Position numbers and translations under genes: made by a program. A stretch of 64,000 nucleotides of DNA from Sedimentitalea sp041224545 (GTDB lineage Bacteria; Pseudomonadota; Alphaproteobacteria; Rhodobacterales; Rhodobacteraceae). The notes beneath the pieces are model-generated. The model saw only the letters and a program-made list of their open reading frames with translations, was not told where the DNA came from and made no database searches. Position 1 is the stretch's first letter. Every line of letters begins with the position of its first letter. The stretch covers positions 21,997 to 85,996 of the forward strand of contig NZ_JBGFGP010000125.1 in NCBI RefSeq assembly GCF_041224545.1, in the 5' to 3' direction. This document shows, in pieces, positions 9,603-18,793 of this stretch.

Positions 9603-9856
9603 ATGTTCTCCTTCTCTGTTTCAACCGGCAACGCGGCACAGGACGGCCGCGAAGAAGTCAGGTCCGGCTGAGGGGGTCAGGCAATCGTTCCGCCTGTTGT
9701 ATGCGCGTCGCCCCCTTGAGGAAGGGCATGTGGGGAACTGCATCAGACAGGAGTTTTGCCATGCCCCATTTGAGGCGACACACGGGGTCGCTGTCAATGC
9801 AAAGCGGCATCAATACGGTCGCAAACCGCTCGCCGGCGCGGGAATCCGGCGACCGG

Positions 9857-10615
9857 TCAGTAGATCCTGAAATTTTCGCCCAGATAGACGCGCCGTACGT
9901 TTTCGTTTTCCACGACTTCGGCGGGCGTCCCCGTCATCAGGACCTGCCCGTCATGCAGGATATAGGCCCGGTCAACGATCTCCAGCGTCTCGCGCACGTT
10001 GTGATCGGTGATCAGCACGCCAATCCCGCGTTTCTTGAGATCGGCGACCAGATGGCGGATATCGCCGACCGAGATCGGATCGACCCCGGCGAACGGCTCG
10101 TCCAACAAGAGGTATTTCGGGTTCGCCGCGAGGCAGCGCGCGATCTCGACCCGGCGCCGCTCCCCGCCCGACAAGGCCAGTGCCGGGGCGCGGCGCAGGT
10201 GCTCGATGGAGAAATCCGACAACAGTTCTTCAAGACGTTCGCGGCGCTTGTGATGATGCCGCACGGTGATGTCGAGTACCGCGGAAATATTGTCCTCGAC
10301 GCTGAGGCCGCGAAAGATCGACATTTCCTGCGGCAGATACCCGATTCCCAGCCGCGCGCGCCTGTACATCGGCAGCCCGGTCACCACCTGCCCGTCGATG
10401 GACACGCTGCCTGCTTCGGGAATCACCAGCCCCGCGATGGCGTAAAACGTGGTGGTCTTGCCGGACCCGTTGGGTCCGAGCAGCGCCGCAACCTCACCGC
10501 GATTGACACCCATCGTCACATCGCGAATGACCAGTTTCTTGCGATAGGACTTGCGCAAACGTTCGATCCGCAGACCGGATTCACCTTCGGTCACGGTCAG
10601 GCTGGGGGCGGTCAT
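9857..10615 (-). CDS. lptB: LPS export ABC transporter ATP-binding protein
   Basis: Cytoplasmic ATPase of the LptB2FGC complex that extracts LPS from the inner membrane. The 252-residue protein has Walker A GPNGSGKT at residues 47-54, signature ALSGGERRR, Walker B YLLLDEPFAGVDP and the H-loop in LITDHNVRETL, the hallmark LptB sequence. The open frame extends much further upstream, but the ATG at 10615 overlaps the lptA stop by 4 bp (ATGA) and begins the recognisable protein, so it is chosen. A weak hairpin (9830-9852) follows the stop. Confidence 0.95.
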   Translation of the reverse strand: MTAPSLTVTEGESGLRIERLRKSYRKKLVIRDVTMGVNRGEVAALLGPNGSGKTTTFYAIAGLVIPEAGSVSIDGQVVTGLPMYRRARLGIGYLPQEMSIFRGLSVEDNISAVLDITVRHHHKRRERLEELLSDFSIEHLRRAPALALSGGERRRVEIARCLAANPKYLLLDEPFAGVDPISVGDIRHLVADLKKRGIGVLITDHNVRETLEIVDRAYILHDGQVLMTGTPAEVVENENVRRVYLGENFRIY

Positions 10616-11106
10616 TGCGATTTTTCCGGGATCAGGATGGTCTTGACCCGGCCCACCATGTTTGCGGTGCCATCGGTCAGGTTTACCGTCATCTTCTCGG
10701 AGGTAAGCGCATTGGCCCCCTGCGTCAGCAGCACATCGCCGGTCATCACCACGACTCCGCTGTCGATGGTATAATCCGCCCGCTGCGCGCTGGCGGCATC
10801 CGGCCCGTTGACAAGAACCACGTCGCCCACGGCTTCCAGTCGCTCGACGCCGCCGGTGCTTTCGGCATAGATGACAAGAACCCGTTGCGCGGACAGGCGC
10901 ATCTCGCCCTGCCCGACGAGCACGTTGCCCTTGAATTCGGCCGAGCCGTCGGCCTGATTCACGTCCAGCATATCCGACGTCACCTCGACCGGCAGGGTCG
11001 GATCCGCCTTGATCGCGCCAAATGCGACCCTGGTACCCTGCGTCTGGGCCATCGCGGCGCCCGGGGCGAGTGCGACGCACAGGAAAAGGGCAGCAATACG
11101 GTTCAC
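10612..11106 (-). CDS. lptA: LPS transport periplasmic protein LptA
   Basis: Periplasmic bridge protein that carries LPS from LptC to LptD. The 164-residue product has a signal peptide (MNRIAALFLCVALAPGAAMA, cleavage after AMA) and an OstA-like beta-jellyroll region, with VEVTSDMLDVNQADGSAEF, GNVLVGQGEMRLSAQR and VVMTGDVLLTQGAN. The start is GTG. It is 3 bp after lptC and overlaps lptB by 4 bp, so lptC-lptA-lptB are one unit. Confidence 0.9.
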   Translation of the reverse strand: MNRIAALFLCVALAPGAAMAQTQGTRVAFGAIKADPTLPVEVTSDMLDVNQADGSAEFKGNVLVGQGEMRLSAQRVLVIYAESTGGVERLEAVGDVVLVNGPDAASAQRADYTIDSGVVVMTGDVLLTQGANALTSEKMTVNLTDGTANMVGRVKTILIPEKSQ

Positions 11107-11109
11107 TTA

Positions 11110-11751
11110 TTATCTTTCTAACTGTTTCGGATCGTATATCAGCTTAACGCCATTCTTGAAAAGCATATGCAGGTCCCCGTCACCGGTTTTTGCGGAAAAC
11201 TCCATGTTTCCCGCGCTGAGCTCCCCCATCGGCCCCGACCCTGTCACGGCTCCGGGCGTGCTGCCGGCGATGCCATCCAGTGCCGCGTTCAGCACATCGG
11301 TCAGCACCACCAGCCCGGTGGATGTTTCGATACGGACGTTGCCTGTGAACCTGGCCGTGTCTCCCGCGGGGCCAAGACTGCCCGAGTCCGACTGCAAGGT
11401 TATCAGCTGACCGTCCGCCGTCTTGAGACGGGCATTCAGATTGTCGGCATCCCCGGGCGTGGTGTCGTTGCCCGGCCGGGCGCTTTCGGCGGTGACGGAG
11501 ATTTCATCGCCCTTGGTCGTGGTTCCGGAAAAGAACGGCTTTGTCACCTGTTGTCCCTTGGTACGGGCCGAGACATCGGCATCGGTGAACGGGATCGTCG
11601 CCACCTGGTCCTCGCTGCGCGACAACAGGAACAGGGTCGCCAGAATGGCCAATGCCGACAGCGGCAAAATCACCCTCAGGATTGCGACCGTGCGCGAATA
11701 TGGATCCACCGGCGCCCCCGGATCAGCCCAGACCGACCCGCAGGCAGTCAT
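11110..11751 (-). CDS. lptC: LPS export protein LptC
   Basis: Single-pass inner-membrane protein that takes LPS from LptB2FG and hands it to LptA. Start 11751 (MTACGSVWADPG) gives 213 residues and overlaps the kdsD end by 29 bp; an upstream ATG at 11796 overlaps further and adds a Cys-rich stretch unlike the family. A membrane helix is visible around residues 25-45 (VAILRVILPLSALAILATLF), followed by a periplasmic beta domain with FTGNVRIETSTGLVV. Position between kdsD and lptA supports the call. Confidence 0.87.
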   Translation of the reverse strand: MTACGSVWADPGAPVDPYSRTVAILRVILPLSALAILATLFLLSRSEDQVATIPFTDADVSARTKGQQVTKPFFSGTTTKGDEISVTAESARPGNDTTPGDADNLNARLKTADGQLITLQSDSGSLGPAGDTARFTGNVRIETSTGLVVLTDVLNAALDGIAGSTPGAVTGSGPMGELSAGNMEFSAKTGDGDLHMLFKNGVKLIYDPKQLER

Positions 11752-12685
11752 GGATATGCAACAGCCCCAGCGGCACCGCCGGTCCATCGGGTTCAACGAC
11801 GAACAGGCAGGTGATCTTGCGCTGGTTCATCACAGCGACCGCCTCTTCGGCGAGTGCATCCGGGCCGATCACGGTCGGGCCGGAGGTCATCACCTCGCCC
11901 GCCCGATGCGCAAGCAGGCCGTCCATCTTGCGCCGCAAATCGCCGTCGGTGATGATCCCCGCGAGGGTGCCATCCGCGCCGCAAACCCCGGCTACGCCGA
12001 AACCTTTCTGGCTGATTTCGATCAGGGTATCGCTCATCGGAGCCGCCAGGTCGACCAGCGGCAGAGCCGCACCCGTGTGCATCAGATCGCGCACCTTGGA
12101 GAGCCGCGCGCCCAGTTTGCCGCCGGGATGAAACTCGCGGAAATGTTCGGGGGTAAAGGCGCGATGCTCCATCAGCGCCACCGCCAGCGCGTCGCCAAGC
12201 GCCAGCGTCATGGTCGTCGAGGTGGTCGGCACGATGCCGGTGCCGCAGGCTTCTTCCGCCGCGGGAAGGACCAGCGCAACATCGGATTGGCGCAACAATG
12301 TCGAGTCTGCACGGCTCGCGACACCGATCAACGGAATGCCGAACCTTCGGGTATAGGCCACCAGATCGGCGAGTTCGGGCGTTTCACCCGAATTGGACAA
12401 CACCAGCGCGACGTCACCCTGCGCCATCATGCCAAGATCGCCATGACTCGCTTCTGCGGGATGCACGAAATGCGCGGGCGTGCCGGTACTGGCAAAGGTC
12501 GCCGCGATCTTGCGGGCGATATGCCCGGATTTGCCCATGCCGCTGACGATGACCCGGCCATTCGCTCCGAGAAGCAACTCGACGGCGCGGTCAAAATCGC
12601 CGTTCAGGCTCTGCTCGAGCAGGGACAGCGCCTCGGCTTCGACGCGAATGACTCGGCGCGCCGTGGTTTGGAACGTGCTGCTCAT
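11723..12685 (-). CDS. kdsD: D-arabinose-5-phosphate isomerase (KpsF/GutQ family)
   Basis: Interconverts ribulose-5-phosphate and arabinose-5-phosphate, the first step of Kdo synthesis. The 320-residue protein has an N-terminal SIS sugar-isomerase domain (about 35-180) with VSGMGKSGHIARK, AEASHGDLGM and LSNSGETPE. Two CBS domains follow (about 200-320; VRDLMHTGAALPL, VMTSGPTVIGPDAL). It overlaps rnd upstream (4 bp) and lptC downstream, linking Kdo supply to LPS export. Confidence 0.94.
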   Translation of the reverse strand: MSSTFQTTARRVIRVEAEALSLLEQSLNGDFDRAVELLLGANGRVIVSGMGKSGHIARKIAATFASTGTPAHFVHPAEASHGDLGMMAQGDVALVLSNSGETPELADLVAYTRRFGIPLIGVASRADSTLLRQSDVALVLPAAEEACGTGIVPTTSTTMTLALGDALAVALMEHRAFTPEHFREFHPGGKLGARLSKVRDLMHTGAALPLVDLAAPMSDTLIEISQKGFGVAGVCGADGTLAGIITDGDLRRKMDGLLAHRAGEVMTSGPTVIGPDALAEEAVAVMNQRKITCLFVVEPDGPAVPLGLLHIHDCLRVGLG

Positions 12686-13296
12686 GAATGTGCAAATATG
12701 TCGGTTTCGGGCCAGCCCGCCAGATCGAGCTGTGCGCGCGTGGGCAGAAAGTCAAAACAGGCCTGCGCGATCTCGCTGCGCCCTTCGCGCGCCAGCCGCT
12801 TGTCCAGTTCTTCGCGCAGCCGGTGCAGATGCAGGACATCGGAGGCCGCATAGTCAAGCTGTGCGTCGGTCAGTTGCGCCGCCCCCCAATCGCTCATCTG
12901 CTGCTGCTTGGAAATATCCACGCCGATCAGTTCCTGCGTCAGGTTCCGCAGACCATGCCGGTCGGTATAGGTCCGCACCAGCCGAGAGGCGATCTTGGTG
13001 CAGTAGACCGGGGCGGCCAGCGCCCCGAAGGCATGATACATCGCCGCAATATCGAAGCGCCCGAAGTGAAACAGCTTGAGCACACCGGAATCTTCCAGCA
13101 TGGCGCAGAGGTTGGGTGCCTCGCTCTGGCCCCTGGCCACCTGTACGATATGGGCATCTCCGTCGCCGCCCGACATCTGGATCACGCAGAGCCGGTCCCG
13201 ATGCGGGTTCAGCCCCATGGTCTCGCAATCGATGGCGACGACCGGCCCGAGGTCAAGCCCGTCGGGCAGATCGTTCTGATAGAGATGATTGGCCAA
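12682..13296 (-). CDS. rnd: Ribonuclease D-type 3'-5' exonuclease
   Basis: DEDDy exonuclease acting on RNA 3' ends. A TTG start at 13296 (MANHLYQNDLPDG) gives 204 residues and is preceded by AGAGGA; no better ATG lies nearby. Catalytic residues visible are D23 and E25 in AIDCETMG, D in HFGRFDIAAMYH, and Tyr/Asp in LDYAASDVL. It lacks the HRDC domain of classical RNase D and is the short form common in alphaproteobacteria. Translationally coupled to kdsD. Confidence 0.87.
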   Translation of the reverse strand: MANHLYQNDLPDGLDLGPVVAIDCETMGLNPHRDRLCVIQMSGGDGDAHIVQVARGQSEAPNLCAMLEDSGVLKLFHFGRFDIAAMYHAFGALAAPVYCTKIASRLVRTYTDRHGLRNLTQELIGVDISKQQQMSDWGAAQLTDAQLDYAASDVLHLHRLREELDKRLAREGRSEIAQACFDFLPTRAQLDLAGWPETDIFAHS

Positions 13297-13446
13297 GCTG
13301 ATATCCTCTGAAACACCGCGTACACATCTCGCCGAGATAGGCGGTTTGCGGCGCAAACTCAACTGCCGCAGGGTCACGCGCGGCAACAACTGGCCCATCG
13401 ACCGAGTGTTCCGCTAAGGTCGAACCGTCAGCAATGGAGAAACCGA

Positions 13447-15183
13447 ATGCGCGCCTATGATCGTGAAGACCTGCAGTTTCAACTCTGGGAGGTCGCGGGC
13501 CTGTCCGACCTGCTGTCCGGCACCGATATCGACCGCGAAACGGTGAACGGCATACTGGATACGGCGGACCAGGTCGCAACCGAGCATTTTCTGCCCATTG
13601 GCCGCGACATCGACGAAACCGAACCCGCCTTTGTCGACGGGCGGGCGATCTTGCCCGAGGCGGTCAAGCCGGCGCTGGATGCCTATGTCGATGCCGGATT
13701 CATCGCCGGGGCGTTTGCGCCGGAACATGGGGGGATGGGCCTGCCGGAAACCGTGCATCAGGCCGCTGCCTTTGTCCTCGCGGCATCGAACGTATCGCTG
13801 TCGGGCTATGGCATGCTGACCGTCGGCGCGGGTCGGCTGATCCAGAGTTTCGGCACTGACGCACAAAAACGGACATGGCTCGCCCCGATGATCGAAGGGC
13901 GGTTCTTCGGCACCATGTGTCTGAGCGAACCACAGGCCGGGTCATCCCTGTCGGACATCACCACCCGCGCCGAACCGGTGGGAGACGGGCGCTATCGCAT
14001 CACCGGGCGCAAGATGTGGATCTCGGGCGGTGATCACGACCTGAGCGAGAACATCGTTCACCTTGTCCTCGCCAAGATCCCCGGCGGCCCTCCGGGCGTA
14101 AAGGGCATCTCGTTATTCATCGTGCCCAAACATGACATCGACGGCAGCGGCAACGACGTGACGCTGGCGGGCCTCAATCACAAGATGGGGTATCGCGCGA
14201 CCACCAACTGCGCGCTGAACTTTGGCGACAACGGCGCGTGTTATGGAACGTTGCTGGGCGAGCCGCACAAGGGTCTGTCCTATATGTTCCAGATGATGAA
14301 CGAAGCGCGCATCGGGGTCGGCATGGGGGCTACCGCGCTCGGCCAGGCCGGGTATCAGGCCTCATTGACCTATGCGCGCGAACGCCCTCAGGGGCGTGCC
14401 CCAGGCAGCAAGGACCCTGCGACGCCGCAGCTTGCGATCATCGAACATGCCGATGTGCGCCGGTTGCTGCTGGCACAGAAGGCGAATGTCGAACCCGCGC
14501 TTGCCCTTGCACTGTTCTGCGCCACGCTGGTTGATCGTGAACGCCGGGGCGATACGGATGTCGGCGCACTGCTCGGCATGTTGACACCCATCGCGAAATC
14601 CTGGGCTTCGGAGTTTTGCCTTGAGGCCAACAAGCACGCGATTCAGGTTCTCGGCGGCGCGGGCTATACGCGCGACTACCCGGTCGAGCGGTATTATCGC
14701 GACAATCGGCTGAACCCCATTCACGAGGGGACGCATGGCATACAGGGCCTTGACCTGTTGGGCCGCAAGGTACTGATCGATGGCGGCGTCGGCTTTCGCG
14801 ACGTCATGGCGGCGATCCGGGCGGATATAGGCAACGCCGCGGATAGCGAATTTGCCGAGCCGCTCGAACAGGCTGTCCAGCGGCTTGACAAGGTAACGCA
14901 GCATCTGGCCGGATTGGTCGCCGCCGATCCGGAACCGGGTCTTGCCAATGCGACGCTCTATCTCGATTGTTTCGGCCATGTGGTCATGGCGTGGATGTGG
15001 CTTCGGATCGCCACGGCGGCCGGGCGGGTCGCCGCACGCGACGGCGACCGCGATTTCCTGCGCGGCAAACACCAGGCCGCGCGATATTTCTATCGACGTG
15101 AACTGGTCAGAACGCAGGGATGGGCACAAACCCTGATGGCCAATGACGCCAGCGCCTATGACATGCGCGACAGCTGGTTTTGA
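13447..15183 (+). CDS. Acyl-CoA dehydrogenase, large (DmdC/AidB-like) type
   Basis: FAD-dependent alpha,beta-dehydrogenation of an acyl-CoA. At 578 residues it belongs to the enlarged subgroup with a C-terminal acetyl-CoA-dehydrogenase-like extension (about 460-578). FAD/substrate motifs include MCLSEPQAGSSLSD, KMWISGGDHD, ARIGVGMGAT and the late VLGGAGYTRDYPVERYYRD, with the helix carrying HEGTHGIQGLDLLGRK. The subgroup includes methylmercaptopropionyl-CoA dehydrogenase (DmdC), but no other dmd gene is present, so the substrate is not assigned. It stands alone between two minus-strand blocks and converges with fliI. Confidence 0.88.
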   Translation: MRAYDREDLQFQLWEVAGLSDLLSGTDIDRETVNGILDTADQVATEHFLPIGRDIDETEPAFVDGRAILPEAVKPALDAYVDAGFIAGAFAPEHGGMGLPETVHQAAAFVLAASNVSLSGYGMLTVGAGRLIQSFGTDAQKRTWLAPMIEGRFFGTMCLSEPQAGSSLSDITTRAEPVGDGRYRITGRKMWISGGDHDLSENIVHLVLAKIPGGPPGVKGISLFIVPKHDIDGSGNDVTLAGLNHKMGYRATTNCALNFGDNGACYGTLLGEPHKGLSYMFQMMNEARIGVGMGATALGQAGYQASLTYARERPQGRAPGSKDPATPQLAIIEHADVRRLLLAQKANVEPALALALFCATLVDRERRGDTDVGALLGMLTPIAKSWASEFCLEANKHAIQVLGGAGYTRDYPVERYYRDNRLNPIHEGTHGIQGLDLLGRKVLIDGGVGFRDVMAAIRADIGNAADSEFAEPLEQAVQRLDKVTQHLAGLVAADPEPGLANATLYLDCFGHVVMAWMWLRIATAAGRVAARDGDRDFLRGKHQAARYFYRRELVRTQGWAQTLMANDASAYDMRDSWF

Positions 15184-15267
15184 CACGTTTCGGGTCTGGC
15201 CTGACATATCCGGCGCGAGACCCGATCTCATGTGGCGATCGGTGGGTGAGGCACGATGCCGAACGCC

Positions 15268-16611
15268 TCAGCGCGGGCGGGCGCCACCCGGACCCTGGGC
15301 GCGGCGCAGGATCAGGGTCAGCCGGTCGAAACTGTTGCGCACGTCTTCCGGCTCCGGCCGGGCAAAGAACGCGTCCAGTTCCGGCCAGACCCTGACTGCC
15401 TGATCCAGCACCGGATCGGTGCCTTCGGCGTACAGCCCCGCCTTGATCATGACCTCGGATTGCTCATAGGTGCCGAGCAGCTTGCGCACCTCGGTAATGA
15501 TCTCGTTCTCGGCATCGCTCGCCGCATCCGGCAGACTGCGCGAGACCGACTTGCCGACGTCGATTGCGGGGAACCGTCCGCGTTCGGCAATCTCGCGGCT
15601 CAGAACGACATGCCCATCCAGAACGCCGCGCATGATATCCGCGATGGGCTCGTCCATGTCAGACCCGGCGACCAGCACGCTGAAGACGGCGGTAACATGC
15701 CCCTGCCCCAACCGCCCCGGCCCGGCGCGTTCACACAGCGCGGTGATCAATGGCGTGACCGATGGAGGAAATCCGCGCAATGCCGGTGCCTCGCCCCCGG
15801 CGACCGCAATCTCGCGATGGGCTTCGGCAAACCGCGTCACCGAATCGGCCAGAAACAGGACATTGCGGCCCTGATCGCGAAAATGCTCGGCAATCGCCAT
15901 GGCCGACCAGGCGCACCGCCGTCGGGTCAGCGCCGATTGATCCGAGGTTGCGGCGACGACAACGGCGCGTTTCATGCCCTCGGGTCCAAGCACCCGGTCG
16001 ACGAAATCGTTCACCTCGCGCCCCCGTTCACCGATCAGCGCGATCACAACGATATCGCTGGTCATGTGACGCGCAAGTTGCGCCAGCAGGGTCGATTTCC
16101 CCACACCCGAGCCGGCAAACAGGCCGATCCGCTGCCCCTCGACAACCGGCAACATGGTGTTCAGCACCGAGAGCCCGGTTCCAACACGCGCACCCAGTGG
16201 CATGCGTTCGACGGCCGGTGGCGGCGCAGCCATGATATCGCGCAGGTCTTCGCCGCGCAGGATCGGCTTGCCGTCGAGTGACGCGCCATAGGGATCGACA
16301 ACGCGGCCAATCCAGTGATCCGCCGGCGCGAAAGCGGGCATCGGGTGCAGCAGCGCGCGATCGCCGATCGCCACCCCGTCCGCCGCTCCGTCCGGCAGCA
16401 TGTGAACAATCCCCTGATCGATCTGGAGCACCTCGCCGGCGAGCTGCGGCCCCGCGCCCCTGCGCAGCACCAGATGATCGCCGATATGGGCCTCTTGCGC
16501 GATTCCCGCGATCTGCACCGCGCCGCCACGGACGCCGACAACCCGGCCGACGGGCCGCGAGAGGTCTGCATCGCCAAAGGCTTCGCCCAGCAATTTCAGG
16601 TCAATCGTCAC
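15268..16611 (-). CDS. fliI: Flagellar type III export ATPase
   Basis: Hexameric ATPase that energises unfolding and export of flagellar substrates at the cytoplasmic face of the basal body. The 447-residue protein has Walker A AGSGVGKST near residues 164-172, VIALIGERGREVNDF, and Walker B VLFLADSVTRFAEA. The start is GTG with AAGGAG 8 bp upstream. It faces away from flgB across a short intergenic region and converges with the acyl-CoA dehydrogenase. It is not next to a fliJ; a fliJ-like gene lies 5 kb to the right. Confidence 0.95.
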   Translation of the reverse strand: MTIDLKLLGEAFGDADLSRPVGRVVGVRGGAVQIAGIAQEAHIGDHLVLRRGAGPQLAGEVLQIDQGIVHMLPDGAADGVAIGDRALLHPMPAFAPADHWIGRVVDPYGASLDGKPILRGEDLRDIMAAPPPAVERMPLGARVGTGLSVLNTMLPVVEGQRIGLFAGSGVGKSTLLAQLARHMTSDIVVIALIGERGREVNDFVDRVLGPEGMKRAVVVAATSDQSALTRRRCAWSAMAIAEHFRDQGRNVLFLADSVTRFAEAHREIAVAGGEAPALRGFPPSVTPLITALCERAGPGRLGQGHVTAVFSVLVAGSDMDEPIADIMRGVLDGHVVLSREIAERGRFPAIDVGKSVSRSLPDAASDAENEIITEVRKLLGTYEQSEVMIKAGLYAEGTDPVLDQAVRVWPELDAFFARPEPEDVRNSFDRLTLILRRAQGPGGARPR

Positions 16612-16699
16612 GTCGCGGTCTCCTTTTGTTCACCGACAACGCTTTCTTAAAGGAATCAGGGTTAAGCCTTGATTGAAATTGATCGAGGGAGAAGCCCCG

Positions 16700-17083
16700 A
16701 TGTTCCAAGAGTTGAACGTCTTTAAAGCTGCGCACGCCATGGCAAGACATGCCGGAGAACGTCAGGCGCTGGTGGCGCAGAACATCGCCAACGCCGATAC
16801 GCCCGGATACAAGGCGCGCGACATGCAAAGCTTTGCACAGGTCTTTGACGGCGATGCGGCAGGCGGGATGCGGGCCAGCCGTGCCGGACACCTGAACGCA
16901 CCGGACGGCGCCGGCGGGCGGCCCGGTTTCGAGAGCGAGTCGCCGACCGACCCCAACGGCAACTCGGTATCGGTCGAACTGGAGCTGATGAAAGGTGTCG
17001 AAATCAAGCGCGAACATGACCGCGCGCTTGCCATCTACAAATCCGCCCTCTCGGTGCTGCGCACCAGCCTTGGCCGCGCGTGA
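16700..17083 (+). CDS. flgB: Flagellar proximal rod protein FlgB
   Basis: Rod subunit placed at the MS-ring junction. The start at 16700 (MFQELNVFKAAHAM, 127 residues) is preferred over 16673 because the family begins near this ELN motif and GGGAG lies 10 bp upstream. The rod signature QNIANADTPGYKARDM is at residues 27-42. First gene of the block flgB-flgC-fliE-fliQ-flgF-flgG-flgA-flgH-fliL2, all closely spaced. Confidence 0.93.
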   Translation: MFQELNVFKAAHAMARHAGERQALVAQNIANADTPGYKARDMQSFAQVFDGDAAGGMRASRAGHLNAPDGAGGRPGFESESPTDPNGNSVSVELELMKGVEIKREHDRALAIYKSALSVLRTSLGRA

Positions 17084-17096
17084 CGAGGGTTGACGG

Positions 17097-17486
17097 ATGA
17101 GCGAGTTTTCCAACGCCCTCTCGGTTTCGGCCCACGCCCTCAAGGCGCAGGCGACCCGGTTGCGCCATGTGTCCGAGAACATTTCCAACGCCGACACTCC
17201 GGGCTATCGCCGCAAATCGGTCTCCTTTGAAACGACCCGTGGCCCGGATGGCACCGATCTGCTGACCGTCGGGCGCGTCCAGCTGGATAAATCCGAGTTG
17301 GAGCAGATATTCGATCCGGCCCACCCGATGGCGGATGACACCGGCCATTACCAAGGCTCGAATGTCGACCTGATGCTCGAGATCGCAGACGCCCGCGAGG
17401 CGCAGCGAAGCTATGAAGCCAACCTCAAAATGTTCGATCAGACCCGGCAGATGTCCGCCGGCCTGATGGACCTGTTGCGCAAGTAA
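17097..17486 (+). CDS. flgC: Flagellar proximal rod protein FlgC
   Basis: Rod subunit of 129 residues. It has the N-terminal rod/hook signature ENISNADTPGYRRKSV near residue 28 and the C-terminal helix ADAREAQRSYEANLKMFDQT typical of axial proteins. It lies 13 bp after flgB and 12 bp before fliE, so the three form the base of the rod as one transcript. Confidence 0.94.
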   Translation: MSEFSNALSVSAHALKAQATRLRHVSENISNADTPGYRRKSVSFETTRGPDGTDLLTVGRVQLDKSELEQIFDPAHPMADDTGHYQGSNVDLMLEIADAREAQRSYEANLKMFDQTRQMSAGLMDLLRK

Positions 17487-17498
17487 AGGAGTTCCAGA

Positions 17499-17786
17499 AT
17501 GGATATTCGCAGCCTGTCAGCCGTACAGAATTATGGTGCGGCACGCCCCGCGACCCAGCCCGATCCCGATGGCGGCGCCGGGGCGCACTTGAAATCCGCG
17601 TTTCAGGATTTCGCGGCAACGATGCAACAGGGCGAAACCACCGCCATGGCATCGATGGCGGGCGACGCCGACCCCCATGCACTGGTACAGGCGCTGGCGC
17701 AGACGGAACTGGCCGTGGAAACCGCGATCACCGTGCGCAACAAGGTGGTCGAGGCCTATCAGGAAATCCTGAGGATGCCGGTCTGA
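17499..17786 (+). CDS. fliE: Flagellar hook-basal body complex protein FliE
   Basis: Adapter between the MS ring/export gate and the rod. The 95-residue protein ends LAQTELAVETAITVRNKVVE AYQEILRMPV, the family's conserved C-terminal helix. An AAAGGAG ribosome site precedes it. fliQ starts 1 bp after its stop, so translation is likely coupled. Size is normal. Confidence 0.92.
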   Translation: MDIRSLSAVQNYGAARPATQPDPDGGAGAHLKSAFQDFAATMQQGETTAMASMAGDADPHALVQALAQTELAVETAITVRNKVVEAYQEILRMPV

Positions 17787-17787
17787 T

Positions 17788-18060
17788 ATGCTGAGCGAGG
17801 GCGTCTTTTACGACACGTTGCGACAGGGATTGTGGATCGCCGTCACGATTTCAATTCCGATCCTGACCGTGGCGCTGGTCACCGGGTTGGCCATCGGCCT
17901 GTTTCAGGCGCTGACGTCGATCCAGGAGATGACGCTGACCTTTGTGCCCAAACTCGCGGCCATCGTCGTCGTGTTCTGGCTCTCGATGGGCTTCATGACC
18001 CAGACACTCGTGTCGTTTTTTGACGGACAGATCATTCCGCTGATTATTGGAGGTAGCTGA
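17788..18060 (+). CDS. fliQ: Flagellar export gate protein FliQ
   Basis: Inner-membrane component of the FliPQR export gate. The 90-residue protein has two hydrophobic helices (about 17-38 and 52-72) with the conserved loop QALTSIQEMTLTFVPK between them. The stop overlaps the flgF start by 1 bp (TGATG). Separation of fliQ from fliP and fliR is a feature of this cluster's arrangement. Confidence 0.94.
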   Translation: MLSEGVFYDTLRQGLWIAVTISIPILTVALVTGLAIGLFQALTSIQEMTLTFVPKLAAIVVVFWLSMGFMTQTLVSFFDGQIIPLIIGGS

Positions 18061-18773
18061 TGGAAGCCGCCGGATACGTAACACTTTCCCGTCAATCCGG
18101 GCTGATGAACGAGATGCGGATCATCGCCAACAACATCGCCAATGCCGCGACCAGCGGCTATCGGCAGGAAGGGCTGATCTTTTCCGAATACGTTCAGGCC
18201 CGCGAGGATCAGTCTTCGCTGTCGATGAGCCGGGCGCGCATTCGCAACACCTCGCATGAACAGGGTCCGCTGACCCAGACCAACGGCAACTTTGATTTCG
18301 CGATCGAAGGCGACGGCTTCTTTCTGATCGAGACCCCGGCGGGCGAACGTCTGACACGGGCGGGCAGCTTTTCCCCGAATGCGGATGGCGACCTGGTGAC
18401 GATGGACGGCTACCGCGTGCTCGACGCCGGGGGGGCTCCGGTCTTCATTCCGCCGGATGCCAAGGGGATCAGCGTCGCCGCCGATGGCACACTGAGCGCC
18501 GATGGCCGTCTGCTGGGCGAAATCGGTCTGGTGCAACCCACGAACCCCACGGGGCTGACACGCGAGGACGGCGTGCGCTTTCGCGCGGAGGGCGGCGTCG
18601 AGCCGGCCGAGAACGCCACCATCCTGCAGGGATTCGTCGAGGGTTCGAATGTGAACCCGATCCTGCAGGTATCGCGCATGATCGAAGTCCAGCGCGCCTA
18701 CGAAATGGGGCAGAGCTTTCTGGAAACCGAAGACCAGCGCATCCGCAACGCGGTCAAGACGCTGATCAAGTGA
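18060..18773 (+). CDS. flgF: Flagellar rod protein FlgF
   Basis: Proximal rod protein of 237 residues. N-terminal MRIIANNIANAATSGYRQEG (residues 20-39) and C-terminal QVSRMIEVQRAYEMGQSF are rod/hook family signatures, and the middle segment FDFAIEGDGFFLIETPAGE is typical of FlgF/FlgG. It overlaps fliQ by one base, and flgG follows after 20 bp. Confidence 0.93.
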   Translation: MEAAGYVTLSRQSGLMNEMRIIANNIANAATSGYRQEGLIFSEYVQAREDQSSLSMSRARIRNTSHEQGPLTQTNGNFDFAIEGDGFFLIETPAGERLTRAGSFSPNADGDLVTMDGYRVLDAGGAPVFIPPDAKGISVAADGTLSADGRLLGEIGLVQPTNPTGLTREDGVRFRAEGGVEPAENATILQGFVEGSNVNPILQVSRMIEVQRAYEMGQSFLETEDQRIRNAVKTLIK

Positions 18774-18793
18774 ACTGAACAAAGGAGAGCCTC

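Noticed and set aside
9830..9852. Hairpin after lptB as terminator
   Set aside because: Stem of only 7 bp, 9-nt loop and no T-tract on the minus strand; hpf follows on the same strand, so read-through is likely.
11423..12853. A 476-codon open frame on the plus strand over lptC and kdsD
   Set aside because: Antisense shadow of lptC, kdsD and rnd, no domain visible.
13447..15183. Calling the acyl-CoA dehydrogenase DmdC
   Set aside because: Size fits, but the N-terminus differs from the DmdC sequences I remember, and no other DMSP gene is present.
16647..16665. TTAA-N11-TTAA between fliI and flgB as a CtrA site
   Set aside because: CtrA sites need a 7-bp spacing; 11 bp does not fit, though the region must contain the divergent promoters.
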